The notes beneath the pieces are model-generated. The model had not been told where the DNA came from, did no database searches, and saw nothing but the letters and a program-made list of their open reading frames with translations. Source: G963704535 sp963704535 (GTDB lineage: Bacteria; Chloroflexota; Chloroflexia; Chloroflexales; Roseiflexaceae). Taken from it: DNA of 64,000 nucleotides. This document shows positions 36,557-44,411 of the stretch, one piece after another; position 1 is the stretch's first letter, and every line of letters begins with the position of its first letter. Location of the stretch: NCBI GenBank assembly GCA_963704535.1, contig OY969916.1:4278001-4342000 (forward strand), in the 5' to 3' direction. The position numbers and the translations under genes are program-made.

Positions 36557-37271
36557 GACAGTATCCGCCGGCAAGACATCGTCGATCGACGAGCACCGCG
36601 TGCCGAGTGGCCACGATGACCACGGTCACGCCCATGTCGCGCACCAGTTCGAGACGGCCGAGCAGCAGCACGAATTGTCGACGGTGGGGATGTGGGTGTT
36701 CCTGGCGCAGGAGGTCATGTTCCTGGGCGCGGTGTTCGTGGCCTACTTCGTCTACCGCGCCAACTATGTGGCCGAGTTCGCCGCCGCCGCCCACCACCTG
36801 AGCATCCCGCTCGCCACCGCCAACACCTTTGTGCTGCTCACCAGCAGCCTGACCATGGCAATGGCGGTCCACTCTGTGCAGACCGGCAACCGCCGCGCGC
36901 TGGTGGCCTTCCTGGTCGCGACGCTGATCCTGGGGGCGGCGTTCCTGGGCATCAAGGGCTACGAGTACTACGTGGACTACCAGGAGCACCTGGTGCCGCT
37001 GCGGGGCTTCGACTTCCACCCCGAGGACGTGCCCGACACGCCCAAGGCCAGGATGTTCTTCAGCTTCTACTTCGCGCTGACCGGCCTGCACGCGGTGCAT
37101 ATGATCGTCGGCATCGCGGTGCTGTCGGTGATCATCTGGATGGCCTGGCGCGGCCGGTTCTCGCCCGAAAACCCGATGCTGATCGAGGGGATGGGGCTGT
37201 ACTGGCACTTTGTCGATATCGTCTGGGTGTTTCTGTTTCCGATTCTGTATTTGCTGCATCCAGTGATCTGA
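36549..37271 (+). CDS. coxC: Cytochrome c oxidase subunit III
   Basis: 240 residues: a His-rich N-terminal tail (HRVPSGHDDHGHAHVAHQF), then about five membrane helices with WVFLAQEVMFLGAVFVAYF, LVAFLVATLILGAAFLGIKG, FYFALTGLHAVHMIVGI and WHFVDIVWVFLFPILYL, all typical of CoxC. The start is GTG 36549, eight bases inside the coxA end, with GGAG six bases before it; the longer frame has no support. The stop is directly followed by an element of the GAGGG family. Confidence 0.94.
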   Translation: MSETVSAGKTSSIDEHRVPSGHDDHGHAHVAHQFETAEQQHELSTVGMWVFLAQEVMFLGAVFVAYFVYRANYVAEFAAAAHHLSIPLATANTFVLLTSSLTMAMAVHSVQTGNRRALVAFLVATLILGAAFLGIKGYEYYVDYQEHLVPLRGFDFHPEDVPDTPKARMFFSFYFALTGLHAVHMIVGIAVLSVIIWMAWRGRFSPENPMLIEGMGLYWHFVDIVWVFLFPILYLLHPVI

Positions 37272-37330
37272 AAGTAGGGGGAGTTTGAGGGAAGCCGCCC
37301 TTCAAGAATAACCCCACCCACATGCTCAAG
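37269..37330. repeat. Partial GAGGG element between coxC and coxD
   Basis: GGGGGAGTTTGAGGGAAGCCGCCCTTCAAGAATAACCCC starts within a few bases of the coxC stop. It is a shortened member of the MITE-like family. Confidence 0.7.
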
Positions 37331-37358
37331 GTATGCAGCCCAGCCGCTGGGGTCTGAT

Positions 37359-37661
37359 ATGAAAGCACATCACATTATCTCGCCCGTAACCTACCTGATC
37401 GTCTACGCCGTGCTGCTGGTGCTGCTGGGCCTAACCGTCGCGGTGACATATCTGCATCTTGGGCCGTTGGGCACGCTGATCGGCCTCTCGATCGCGGTGA
37501 TCAAGGCACTAGTGATCATCCTGTACTTCATGCACGTCCGCTACAGCAGCCGCCTAACCCAGATCTTCGCCGGGGCGGCGTTCGCGGCCCTGGCGATCAT
37601 GATCGGCCTGACGCTGAACGACTACATCAGCCGCAACTGGCTGGCGCCGCCGGGGATCTGA
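37359..37661 (+). CDS. coxD: Cytochrome c oxidase subunit IV (caa3 small subunit)
   Basis: 100 residues with three membrane helices (YLIVYAVLLVLLGLTVAVTY, IGLSIAVIKALVIILYFMHV, AGAAFAALAIMIGLTL). The VIKALVIILYFMHV stretch is the signature of prokaryotic subunit IV. It completes the act-SCO-cox gene run. The TGA stop begins the next element. Confidence 0.9.
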   Translation: MKAHHIISPVTYLIVYAVLLVLLGLTVAVTYLHLGPLGTLIGLSIAVIKALVIILYFMHVRYSSRLTQIFAGAAFAALAIMIGLTLNDYISRNWLAPPGI

Positions 37662-37731
37662 GAGACTGTATAAAAAGGGGGAGTTTGAGGGGAAGCCCCC
37701 TCAAACTCCCCCTCTTTTCAAACAGTTTCTA
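37659..37731. mobile_element. Short MITE-like element between convergent coxD and cyclophilin genes
   Basis: GAGACTGTATAAAAAGGGGGAG and CTCCCCCTCTTTTCAAACAGTTTC are inverted ends around TTTGAGGGGAAGCCCCCTCAAA, 73 bp in total. It provides both the coxD downstream hairpin and the cyclophilin stop codon, so it may be a bidirectional terminator. Confidence 0.75.
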
Positions 37732-38220
37732 ATACTCTTCGATCGTGACACGCTTCATCATGTCGCCCTCGTTGATCGCGTTGACGACCGACTGGCCCTC
37801 GATCACCTTGCCGAAAACGGTGTGCTTGCCGTTCAGGTGCGGCTGCGGCGCGAGGGCGATAAAGAACTGGCTGCCGTTGGTGTTCGCGCCGGCGTTGGCC
37901 ATGGAGATCGATCCGGTCTCGTGCTTGAGTGGGTTGTTCCTAAGCTCGTCCTCGAATCGATACCCCGGCCCCCCGGAGCCGCTGCCGGTCGGGTCGCCGC
38001 CCTGGATGACAAAGGGCGGGCTTTTGATCACCCGGTGAAATTTGATGCCGTCGTAGAAGCCCTCGCGGGCCAGGAAGACAAAGTTGTTGACCGTCTTGGG
38101 CGCGTAGGTCGGGTACAGCTCCAGCACAATCGTGCCGCGATTGGTCTCGACGGTCGCGCGGTAGTTCTTGGCCGGGTCGATCTGCATCGACGGCGGCTCG
38201 TTCCACTGCTTTGCGGGCAT
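37729..38220 (-). CDS. Peptidylprolyl isomerase, cyclophilin type
   Basis: 163 residues, cytoplasmic. It has the cyclophilin core: ETNRGTIVLELYPTYAPKTV, the catalytic Arg in GIKFHRVI, QGGDPTGSGSGGPGY, SMANAGANTNGSQFFI and HTVFGKVIEG. It catalyses cis-trans isomerisation of X-Pro bonds. The TAG stop is formed by the end of the adjacent element. Confidence 0.95.
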   Translation of the reverse strand: MPAKQWNEPPSMQIDPAKNYRATVETNRGTIVLELYPTYAPKTVNNFVFLAREGFYDGIKFHRVIKSPPFVIQGGDPTGSGSGGPGYRFEDELRNNPLKHETGSISMANAGANTNGSQFFIALAPQPHLNGKHTVFGKVIEGQSVVNAINEGDMMKRVTIEEY

Positions 38221-38319
38221 GAGGTGTTCTCCTTTCTCGCTACACAGTTCTCATGTAGCGTCGCAGGATTATACCATGAGCGGATAGGGGAGCGGATAAA
38301 ACGGATAAGCGACCGCCGA

Positions 38320-38455
38320 CAAGATGACAAGGTGAAAGGGTGAAAGGGTGAAAGGGTGAAAGGGTGAAAGGGTGAAAGGGGGACTTCACGTTTCACGCTT
38401 CACGTTTCACGTTTCACAATGCAACTGACGACTGACAACGGACAACCGACAACCG
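38320..38455. repeat. TGAAAGGG and CGTTTCAC/GACAACC microsatellites
   Basis: GACAAGATGACAAGG, then six TGAAAGGG octamers, then TTTCACG heptamers, then GACAACC-like heptamers. Here no gene ends at the left edge on the plus strand, unlike most arrays in the window. Confidence 0.85.
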
Positions 38456-38623
38456 ACCACAGACAACTATCGGATCACCCCAAGACGTTCCGTGTCATTC
38501 AGTTTCGCGCGCGTTGGGTGTATAGTGCTCCCATCAGATTGTTAACCACGGTTGGTCAGTGCGGTTTGTAAGGATGCCTCTGCCGGGTCTGACCATCCCA
38601 TTCCTTTATTAAGGAGGAGTGTC

Positions 38624-39697
38624 ATGGCAACATCAAAGCGACGCGAGAACAAGCAGCCAGCCACCAAGCCCACCCAGTACAGCTCGGCCGGCGCGCCGAC
38701 GCTGATCGAGGCGGTAGATGCCCAGCGCTCGGCCGGCACCGATGCGCGCGATCGCAGCGCGCAAAGCCTGGCCGCCGAGCGGATGGCGATGCGGAGCCGC
38801 AACGTCGGCATGGCCGTCGGCCTGGGCGCGCTGCTGCTGGTGGGTGGGCTGCTGGCCTTCTTCCAACCGTGGGCGCCCGCGCAGCCGGTCGCCGTCCCGA
38901 CCGAGCAGCCGACCACGGTTCCCACCGCGCAGCCCACCACCGCGCCAACGGTGCAGCCGACCGCCGTTCCCGCCGCCGCGCAGCCCACTGCCGTCCCAGC
39001 CGCGCAGCCCACTGCCGTCCCAGCCGTGCAGCCGACCGCCGTTCCCGCCGCCGCGCAGCCTGCTGCCCAGCCCACCGTCGTGCCGCAAGCCGGCGTGCCG
39101 GTCGCCTGCAACGCTATCGCCGGGCTGCCGGTCTTCGCCGACGCGGTGTGCATCGAGCAAGACACCGACCAGGACGACGGCGTACTCAAGACCGAGAACA
39201 CCTATGCGACCACAGCCTCGCCCGACGACGTGCGGCGCTTCTACGAGGGCGCGTTCCCGCAGAATGGCTGGACACTCCAGGAGTTCAGCTACGATGTCAA
39301 CTTGGGCCAGCGCCAACTGACGATCGATGTCGAGGCGCAGCAGGGGCCGACCGGCGTCTTCACCAGGCTCAACCTGTCCGAGGACGGCGCGCCCGCCACC
39401 GCCGCGCTCAATGCCTGCAACGCCATCGCCGGGCTGCCGACCTTCCCCAACGCGACCTGCATCGACTTCGATCTCGACAACGACGACGGCGTCATCAAGA
39501 CTGATAACACCTACACCATCGCGGCGTCGCCGGAGGAGGTCCGGGCCTTCTACGACCAGGCGCTGGCGCAGAATGGCTGGACGCCCCAGGAGTTCAGCCA
39601 CAACATCATCCAGGGTCTGCGGCGCCTGCAAGTCGCCGGCGACGCCCAGCCGGGGCCAGCCGGCACCTTCACCAGGCTGACGATCGCCGAGAGGTAA
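38624..39697 (+). CDS. Membrane-anchored protein with two tandem ~100-residue domains, unknown function
   Basis: 357 residues, ATG 38624 after AAGGAGGAG. The N-terminus is charged, one membrane helix lies at about residues 61-84 (GMAVGLGALLLVGGLLAFFQ), then a Pro/Thr/Ala/Val linker with AVPAAQPT-type repeats (about 85-160). Two copies of a domain follow: CNAIAGLP-x-F-x-A-x-CI, DDGV-x-KT-x-NTY, SP-x-x-VR-x-FY, QNGWT-x-QEFS and GVFTRLNL-type endings. Each copy has a Cys pair. I do not know the family. The pattern NTY...VR-FY...NGW is common in small exported domains of actinobacteria and Chloroflexi. The duplication suggests repeat growth within the gene. Confidence 0.7.
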   Translation: MATSKRRENKQPATKPTQYSSAGAPTLIEAVDAQRSAGTDARDRSAQSLAAERMAMRSRNVGMAVGLGALLLVGGLLAFFQPWAPAQPVAVPTEQPTTVPTAQPTTAPTVQPTAVPAAAQPTAVPAAQPTAVPAVQPTAVPAAAQPAAQPTVVPQAGVPVACNAIAGLPVFADAVCIEQDTDQDDGVLKTENTYATTASPDDVRRFYEGAFPQNGWTLQEFSYDVNLGQRQLTIDVEAQQGPTGVFTRLNLSEDGAPATAALNACNAIAGLPTFPNATCIDFDLDNDDGVIKTDNTYTIAASPEEVRAFYDQALAQNGWTPQEFSHNIIQGLRRLQVAGDAQPGPAGTFTRLTIAER

Positions 39698-39709
39698 ACG
39701 CGGCATCGA

Positions 39710-39767
39710 GCGGAACGCATCAAGGAGCCTCGGCAGACGGCTGCCGAGGCTCCTTGATGCGTTCCGC
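39710..39767. terminator. Perfect 27-bp-arm hairpin after the duplicated-domain gene
   Basis: Arms 39710-39736 and 39741-39767 are exact reverse complements with the loop ACGG, starting 13 bases after the stop. No T-run follows. It resembles the 27-bp hairpin at 1489-1544 in form but not in sequence. Confidence 0.65.
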
Positions 39768-39821
39768 CATTTGGAAGCATGTCGCCCGTTGTCTCCATCG
39801 TTCATCGTGGCGCGACGAATG

Positions 39822-40015
39822 CCGTAGGGGCGAAGCAGTTGCACCTATTGAGCAAACCACGTTGTCAATAAAGGCAACTGCTTCGCCCATACCCACATTG
39901 TCACCGTTGCCAGCATTGTTGAACACCCGGCCCACATTGTCACCGTTGCCCCATCGCCACCGCCGCCACCCCACATTGTCGCTGTTGCCAATATCGCCGC
40001 CATCGCGGGCGCGGC
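39822..40015. repeat. Palindromic GTAGGGGCGAAGCAGTTGC element and CCCACATTGTCACCGTTGCC repeats
   Basis: GGGGCGAAGCAGTTGC (about 39828) is inverted as GCAACTGCTTCGCC (about 39874). It is followed by three to four imperfect copies of CCCACATTGTC(A/G)C(C/T)GTTGCC. No gene is seen in the 420 bases before 40120. Confidence 0.7.
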
Positions 40016-40119
40016 CACCTCAATGATCGTTGCCCCAAACGTGACCACAGAGATTTCGGGTATACTATTCACCTATTCCAAGAGAGGAGCCTTCACCCAC
40101 ACAACGCAAGGATACAACT

Positions 40120-41235
40120 ATGACCATGTCAGGAGTCAACGTCGGCATTATTGGCTGTGGCGCCATCAGCGGCATCTACCTGGAGAACGGCAAGGTCTTC
40201 GACATCCTCAACGTCGTCGCCTGCGCGGACTTGGACATCGAGCGGGCCCAGGCGCGGGCGGCGCAGTACGGGGTAGCGCGGGCCGGCTCGGTCGAGGAAC
40301 TGCTGGCCGACCCGGAGATCGCGATCGTCATCAACCTGACGATCCCGGCGGCCCACGCCTCGATCGCGATGGCCGCTATCGCCGCCGGCAAGTCGGTCTA
40401 CAACGAGAAGCCGCTGGCGATCGCCCGCGCCGAGGGGCGCCGGATGCTGGACGCCGCCGCCGAGCGCGGGCTGCTGGTCGGCTGCGCGCCCGATACCTTC
40501 CTCGGCGGCGGGCTCCAGACCTGCCGCAAGCTGATCGACGACGGCTGGATCGGGCGACCGTTCGCGGCGACGGCCTTTATGATGGGCCGTGGCCCCGAAA
40601 ACTGGCATCCCAACCCGGATTTCTTCTATCAGACCGGCGGCGGGCCGATGTTTGACATGGGGCCGTACTACCTGACCGCGCTGGTGTCACTGCTCGGCCC
40701 GGTGCGGCGGGTGACCGGCTCGGCGCAGATCTCCTTCCCGGAGCGCAATATCACCAACCGCGAGCACATCGGCTACGGCCGCACAATCCCGGTCGAGATC
40801 CCAACCCACGTCGCGGGGGTGCTGGACTTCGCCGGCGGCGCAGTGGCGACGCTGGTGACGAGCTTCGACGTGTGGGCGGCCGAGCTGCCGCGCATCGAGA
40901 TCTACGGCACCGAGGGCACGCTGAGCTTGCCCGACCCGAACACCTTCGATGGGCCGGTGCGGATCAGGCGGGCCGGCGCGGCGGGCTGGAGCGAAGTGCC
41001 GCTCACACACGGCTACAGCAAGAACAGCCGCGGGATCGGCGTCGCTGATATGGCCTACGCGCTCCGCTCGGGGCGGCCCCAACGTGCCAGCGGCGAGCTG
41101 GCTTACCACGTGCTAGACATCATGCACGCCTTCCACGACGCATCGCGTGAGGATCGGCATATCGCCCTGAGCAGCACGTGCAGTCGACCGGCCCCGCTCC
41201 CGCTGGATTTGCGAGAGGGCATCCTGGATACGTAG
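40120..41235 (+). CDS. Gfo/Idh/MocA family NAD(P)-dependent oxidoreductase
   Basis: 371 residues. N-terminal Rossmann fold (VGIIGCGAISGIYLENGKVF), the family signature YNEKPLA near residue 89, and a C-terminal substrate domain (GGGPMFDMGPYYLTALVSLLGP). Such enzymes oxidise or reduce sugar alcohols and sugars; the substrate is unknown. ATG 40120 has AAGGA seven bases upstream; ATG 40126 is an alternative. It begins a run of sugar- and amino-acid-type metabolic genes reaching 45.5 kb. Confidence 0.92.
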   Translation: MTMSGVNVGIIGCGAISGIYLENGKVFDILNVVACADLDIERAQARAAQYGVARAGSVEELLADPEIAIVINLTIPAAHASIAMAAIAAGKSVYNEKPLAIARAEGRRMLDAAAERGLLVGCAPDTFLGGGLQTCRKLIDDGWIGRPFAATAFMMGRGPENWHPNPDFFYQTGGGPMFDMGPYYLTALVSLLGPVRRVTGSAQISFPERNITNREHIGYGRTIPVEIPTHVAGVLDFAGGAVATLVTSFDVWAAELPRIEIYGTEGTLSLPDPNTFDGPVRIRRAGAAGWSEVPLTHGYSKNSRGIGVADMAYALRSGRPQRASGELAYHVLDIMHAFHDASREDRHIALSSTCSRPAPLPLDLREGILDT

Positions 41236-41244
41236 CGCACGGCT

Positions 41245-41325
41245 CCAAAAAAGGGGGTTTGAGGGGGCAGCCCCCTCAGTCTTCCCCACTCACATTGTAA
41301 AGTCGAACGGCATCACCCGAAACCT
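41245..41325. repeat. Hairpin repeat between two oxidoreductase genes
   Basis: AAAAAAGGGGGTTTGAGGGGGCAGCCCCCTCAGTCTTCCCCACTCACATTGTAAAGTCGAACGGCAT is a full single copy of the family seen at 1226, followed by CACCCGAAACCTGG. Confidence 0.9.
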
Positions 41326-41362
41326 GGCTCAGAGATTGGAGCCTGTATGATTAAGGATGATC

Positions 41363-42352
41363 ATGCCACCTGAACCAATCCGCTGGGGCATCCTGGGGAC
41401 CGGCAATATCGCGAAGCAGTTCGCCCGCGGGCTGGCGGTGCTGCCGGATGCCGCGCTGGTGGCGGTCGGTTCGCGGTCGCAGTCCACCGCCGACGCCTTC
41501 GGCGAGCTATTCGGCGTGCAGCGGCGCCACGCCGGCTACGACGCACTGGCCAACGACCCCGGCGTGGACGCCGTGTATATCGCCACGCCGCACTCGCTCC
41601 ACCACCAGAACAGCCTGCTGTGCCTGCGGGCCGGCAAGGCGGTGCTATGCGAGAAACCCTTCACGATCAACGCCCACCAGGCCCAGGAGGTCATCGCCTA
41701 CGGGCGCGCGGCGGGCTTGTTTGTCATGGAGGCGATGTGGACGCGCTTCCTTCCGATCATGGTGCGCCTGCGCCAGCTCCTGGCCGAGGGGGCGATCGGG
41801 GAGGTGCGCATGCTCACGGCCGACTTCGGGTTTCGGGCCGAGGTGAACCCGGCCGGGCGCCTGTTCAACCCGGCGCTGGGCGGGGGCGCATTGCTGGATG
41901 TCGGCGTCTACCCGGTGTCGCTGGCCTCGATGGTCTTCGGGGCGCCGGCCCGCGTGACCAGCCTGGCGCATCTCGGCGCGACCGGCGTGGACGAGCAGGC
42001 CGGCATCATCTTCGGCTATGATGGTGGGCAACTGGCGCTGCTGTCCACGGCAATCAGAACCAGCACGCCCCACGAGGCGCTCCTGATCGGCACCACAGGG
42101 CAGATCAGGCTACACTCACCGTGGTGGATGCCGACCCAGATGACTGTGCTGCGGGCCGGCCAGGAGGCCGAGCTGATTGAACTGCCGTTCGAGGGCAATG
42201 GGTACAACTACGAGGCGGCCGAGGTCATGCGCTGCCTGCGCGCGGGCGAGCGTGAGAGCGCGACGATGCCGCTCGACGAGACGCTTGCGATCATGGGCAC
42301 GCTCGACGCACTCCGGCAGCAGTGGGGACTGCGGTACCCCGGAGAATCCTGA
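41363..42352 (+). CDS. Gfo/Idh/MocA family oxidoreductase (dihydrodiol dehydrogenase-like)
   Basis: 329 residues. Rossmann motif GILGTGNIAKQFARGL, signature LCEKPFTIN and the AMWTRFLP block that marks the trans-1,2-dihydrobenzenediol/D-xylose dehydrogenase branch, then GGGALLDVGVYPVSLASMVF. It is likely to oxidise an aldose or dihydrodiol with NADP. ATG 41363 lies six bases after AAGGA; the ATG at 41357 overlaps that site. Confidence 0.92.
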   Translation: MPPEPIRWGILGTGNIAKQFARGLAVLPDAALVAVGSRSQSTADAFGELFGVQRRHAGYDALANDPGVDAVYIATPHSLHHQNSLLCLRAGKAVLCEKPFTINAHQAQEVIAYGRAAGLFVMEAMWTRFLPIMVRLRQLLAEGAIGEVRMLTADFGFRAEVNPAGRLFNPALGGGALLDVGVYPVSLASMVFGAPARVTSLAHLGATGVDEQAGIIFGYDGGQLALLSTAIRTSTPHEALLIGTTGQIRLHSPWWMPTQMTVLRAGQEAELIELPFEGNGYNYEAAEVMRCLRAGERESATMPLDETLAIMGTLDALRQQWGLRYPGES

Positions 42353-42461
42353 GTTGGAACGGGAGGGGCAAGGAGAGGGCAGCCCTCCCCTTAAACCCCA
42401 CCCCATCCCGTCGTAAGGGGTCCAGATCATTATCTGGAAGACTATAGAAAGAGGAGCCCAG

Positions 42462-43424
42462 ATGCGTTATGGACGCCTCCCTGGCATCGACAAGCCGATC
42501 TCGCGGCTCGTGCAGGGCACGATCATGGTCAACTCGAAAGAGCTGGAGCGCTCGTTCGCGCTGCTGGATGCCGTGTTTGAGCTTGGGTGTACGACCTTTG
42601 ACACCGGGCACGTCTACGGCAGCGGCGACAATGAGCGCACGGTCGGGCGCTGGGTGCGCGAGCGCGGCCTGCGCGACCAGGTCGTGATCATCGGCAAGGG
42701 CGCGCACCACAACCAGGACCGCCGCCGGGTCACGCCGTTTGATATCACCGCCGATATCCACGACTCGCTGGCGCGGTTTCAGTTCGACTCCATCGATCTC
42801 TACCTGCTGCACCGCGATGACCCGACCGTGCCGGTCGGCCCGATCGTCGAGGTGCTGAACGAGCACCGGCGAGCCGGCCGGGTGCGGGCCTTCGGCGGCT
42901 CCAACTGGACCCACGATCGCATCCAGGCGGCCAACGCGTACGCCAGCGAGCGCGGCCTGGAGCCGTTCGTCGCCGCCAGCCCGAACTTCAGCCTGGCCGT
43001 GCAGACGCAGGAGCCGTGGCCGGGGTGTATCAGCATCAGCGGGCCGGCGGCTGCGGCGGCCCGCGCCTGGTATGCCGGCGAGCGCATGGCGCTGTTCACC
43101 TGGTCGAGCCTGGCGGGCGGGTTCTTCTCCGGCCGCTTCCGGCGCGACAACCTGGATACGTTCGAGAGTTACCTCGACAAGCTCTGTGTTGAGTCCTACT
43201 GCTCCGAGGAGAATTTCCGGCGCCTCGACCGGGCCGAGCAGCTCGCCGCCACCAGGGGACTCAGCCTGCCCCAGATCGCGCTGGCCTATGTGATGAGCCA
43301 GCCGCTGGATATCTACGCATTGGTCGGCTGCCAGACTGGCGAGGAGTTTCGCGCCAACGCCGCCGCCAGCGAGATCCCGCTCACGGTGGAGGAGATCGCG
43401 TGGCTGGAGCTGCGTGATGCGTGA
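42462..43424 (+). CDS. Aldo/keto reductase
   Basis: 320 residues. TIM-barrel AKR pattern: an early FDTGHVYGSGDNERTVGRW (catalytic Asp and Tyr), a Lys in VIIGKGAHH, the motif DSIDLYLLHRDDP (catalytic His), then GGSNWTHDRI and a C-terminal LAYVMSQPLDIYALVG coenzyme region. It reduces carbonyls or oxidises alcohols with NADP(H). It is probably co-transcribed with the oxidoreductase 110 bases upstream. Its TGA stop opens a TGAAACG/GTGTTGC heptamer array. Confidence 0.9.
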   Translation: MRYGRLPGIDKPISRLVQGTIMVNSKELERSFALLDAVFELGCTTFDTGHVYGSGDNERTVGRWVRERGLRDQVVIIGKGAHHNQDRRRVTPFDITADIHDSLARFQFDSIDLYLLHRDDPTVPVGPIVEVLNEHRRAGRVRAFGGSNWTHDRIQAANAYASERGLEPFVAASPNFSLAVQTQEPWPGCISISGPAAAAARAWYAGERMALFTWSSLAGGFFSGRFRRDNLDTFESYLDKLCVESYCSEENFRRLDRAEQLAATRGLSLPQIALAYVMSQPLDIYALVGCQTGEEFRANAAASEIPLTVEEIAWLELRDA

Positions 43425-43722
43425 AACGTGTTGCGTGTTGCGTGTTGCGTGCTTTCGGGCGGCCACGGAGGGCCGGGGCGGCCACGGAGAGCCGGGGCGG
43501 CCACGGAGGGCCGGGGCGGCCACGGAGGGCCTGCCCTACAGGTGATCGGTGCTTCGGGGTTCGGTGGGGGGCGAACACGAGGTTCGCCCTTACGTGGTTC
43601 TGTGGTGGGGGCGTATGCGATACGCCCTTACATGGCTCTATCCTCCATCCTCCATCCTCAGATACACCCCTTCACCCTTTCACCCCTTCACCTTGTCACC
43701 TTGTCACCTTGTCATCTGGTCA
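43422..43722. repeat. Mixed microsatellites between the AKR and RidA genes
   Basis: GTGTTGC heptamers at the AKR stop, about four GGGGCGGCCACGGAGG units, GGTTCGGTGGGGGCG(T/A) units, CTCCATC heptamers, then TTCACCC and CTTGTCAC units. Read on the minus strand, the last ones begin exactly at the RidA stop. No gene is seen. Confidence 0.9.
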
Positions 43723-44100
43723 CTCGCCGGTGTAGGCGATCACGTCGATCTCGACCATGATCCCGAGTAGCTGGCTGCCCACGGTCGTGCGGGTCGGCTT
43801 CGGGTCGGGGAAGTAGCTGGCGTAGACCTTGTTGTAGCGCTCGAACATGCTGAGATCGCTCAGGTGGACGGTCGCCTTGACCACGTCGGCCATGGTCGCG
43901 CCGGCGGCCTCCAGGATGATCTTGACATTCTCCAGGGTGCGCGCGGTCTGCTCCTCGATCGTGTCGCCGGTAACATTGCCGGTCGCCGGGTCGAGCGGTC
44001 CCTGCCCGGAGACGAAGACGAAATCGCCGACCCGCAGGCCGGGCGAGTAGGCTCCGAGCGGCTTGGCGCCGCCGGCGGGCTGGATGAGTTGCTTGGTCAT
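43720..44100 (-). CDS. ridA: RidA family enamine/imine deaminase
   Basis: 126 residues of the YjgF/YER057c/UK114 family: GAYSPGLRVGDFVFVSGQGPLD at the front, TARTLENVKIILEAAGA, and a C-terminal RTTVGSQLLGIMVEIDVIAY with the conserved Arg. RidA hydrolyses reactive 2-aminoacrylate-type enamines made by PLP enzymes. A PLP enzyme gene follows next on this strand's upstream side, which fits. Confidence 0.92.
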   Translation of the reverse strand: MTKQLIQPAGGAKPLGAYSPGLRVGDFVFVSGQGPLDPATGNVTGDTIEEQTARTLENVKIILEAAGATMADVVKATVHLSDLSMFERYNKVYASYFPDPKPTRTTVGSQLLGIMVEIDVIAYTGE

Positions 44101-44139
44101 GGTGCTCCCTCTCTCGATTTAAGGTTTTTCGGCTACGTG

Positions 44140-44411
44140 ATGCGTGAAACGTGTTGCGTGTTGCGTGTTGCGTGGCATCCGGGCGGCTACGGGCATCCGG
44201 GCGGCCACGGACGGGCGGCCACGCACGGGCGGCCACGCACGGGCGGCCACGAATGGGCGGCCACGAATGGGCGGCCACGGAGGGCTCGCCCTACAGGTTC
44301 TCGGTGCTTCGGGGTTCGGTGGGGGCGTATGCAATACGCCCTTACGTGCTCTGGCCCGGTCTCCATCATCACCTTGTCATCTTGTCATCTTGTCATCTTG
44401 TCATCTTGTCA
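44140..44411. repeat. GTGTTGC, GGCGGCCACG and CTTGTCAT arrays between the PLP enzyme and RidA genes
   Basis: Heptamers, then about eight GGGCGGCCACG(A/C/G) units, a CGGTGGGGGCGTATGC unit, then five CTTGTCAT octamers. On the minus strand the octamers start at the TGA stop of the upstream gene. Confidence 0.9.
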
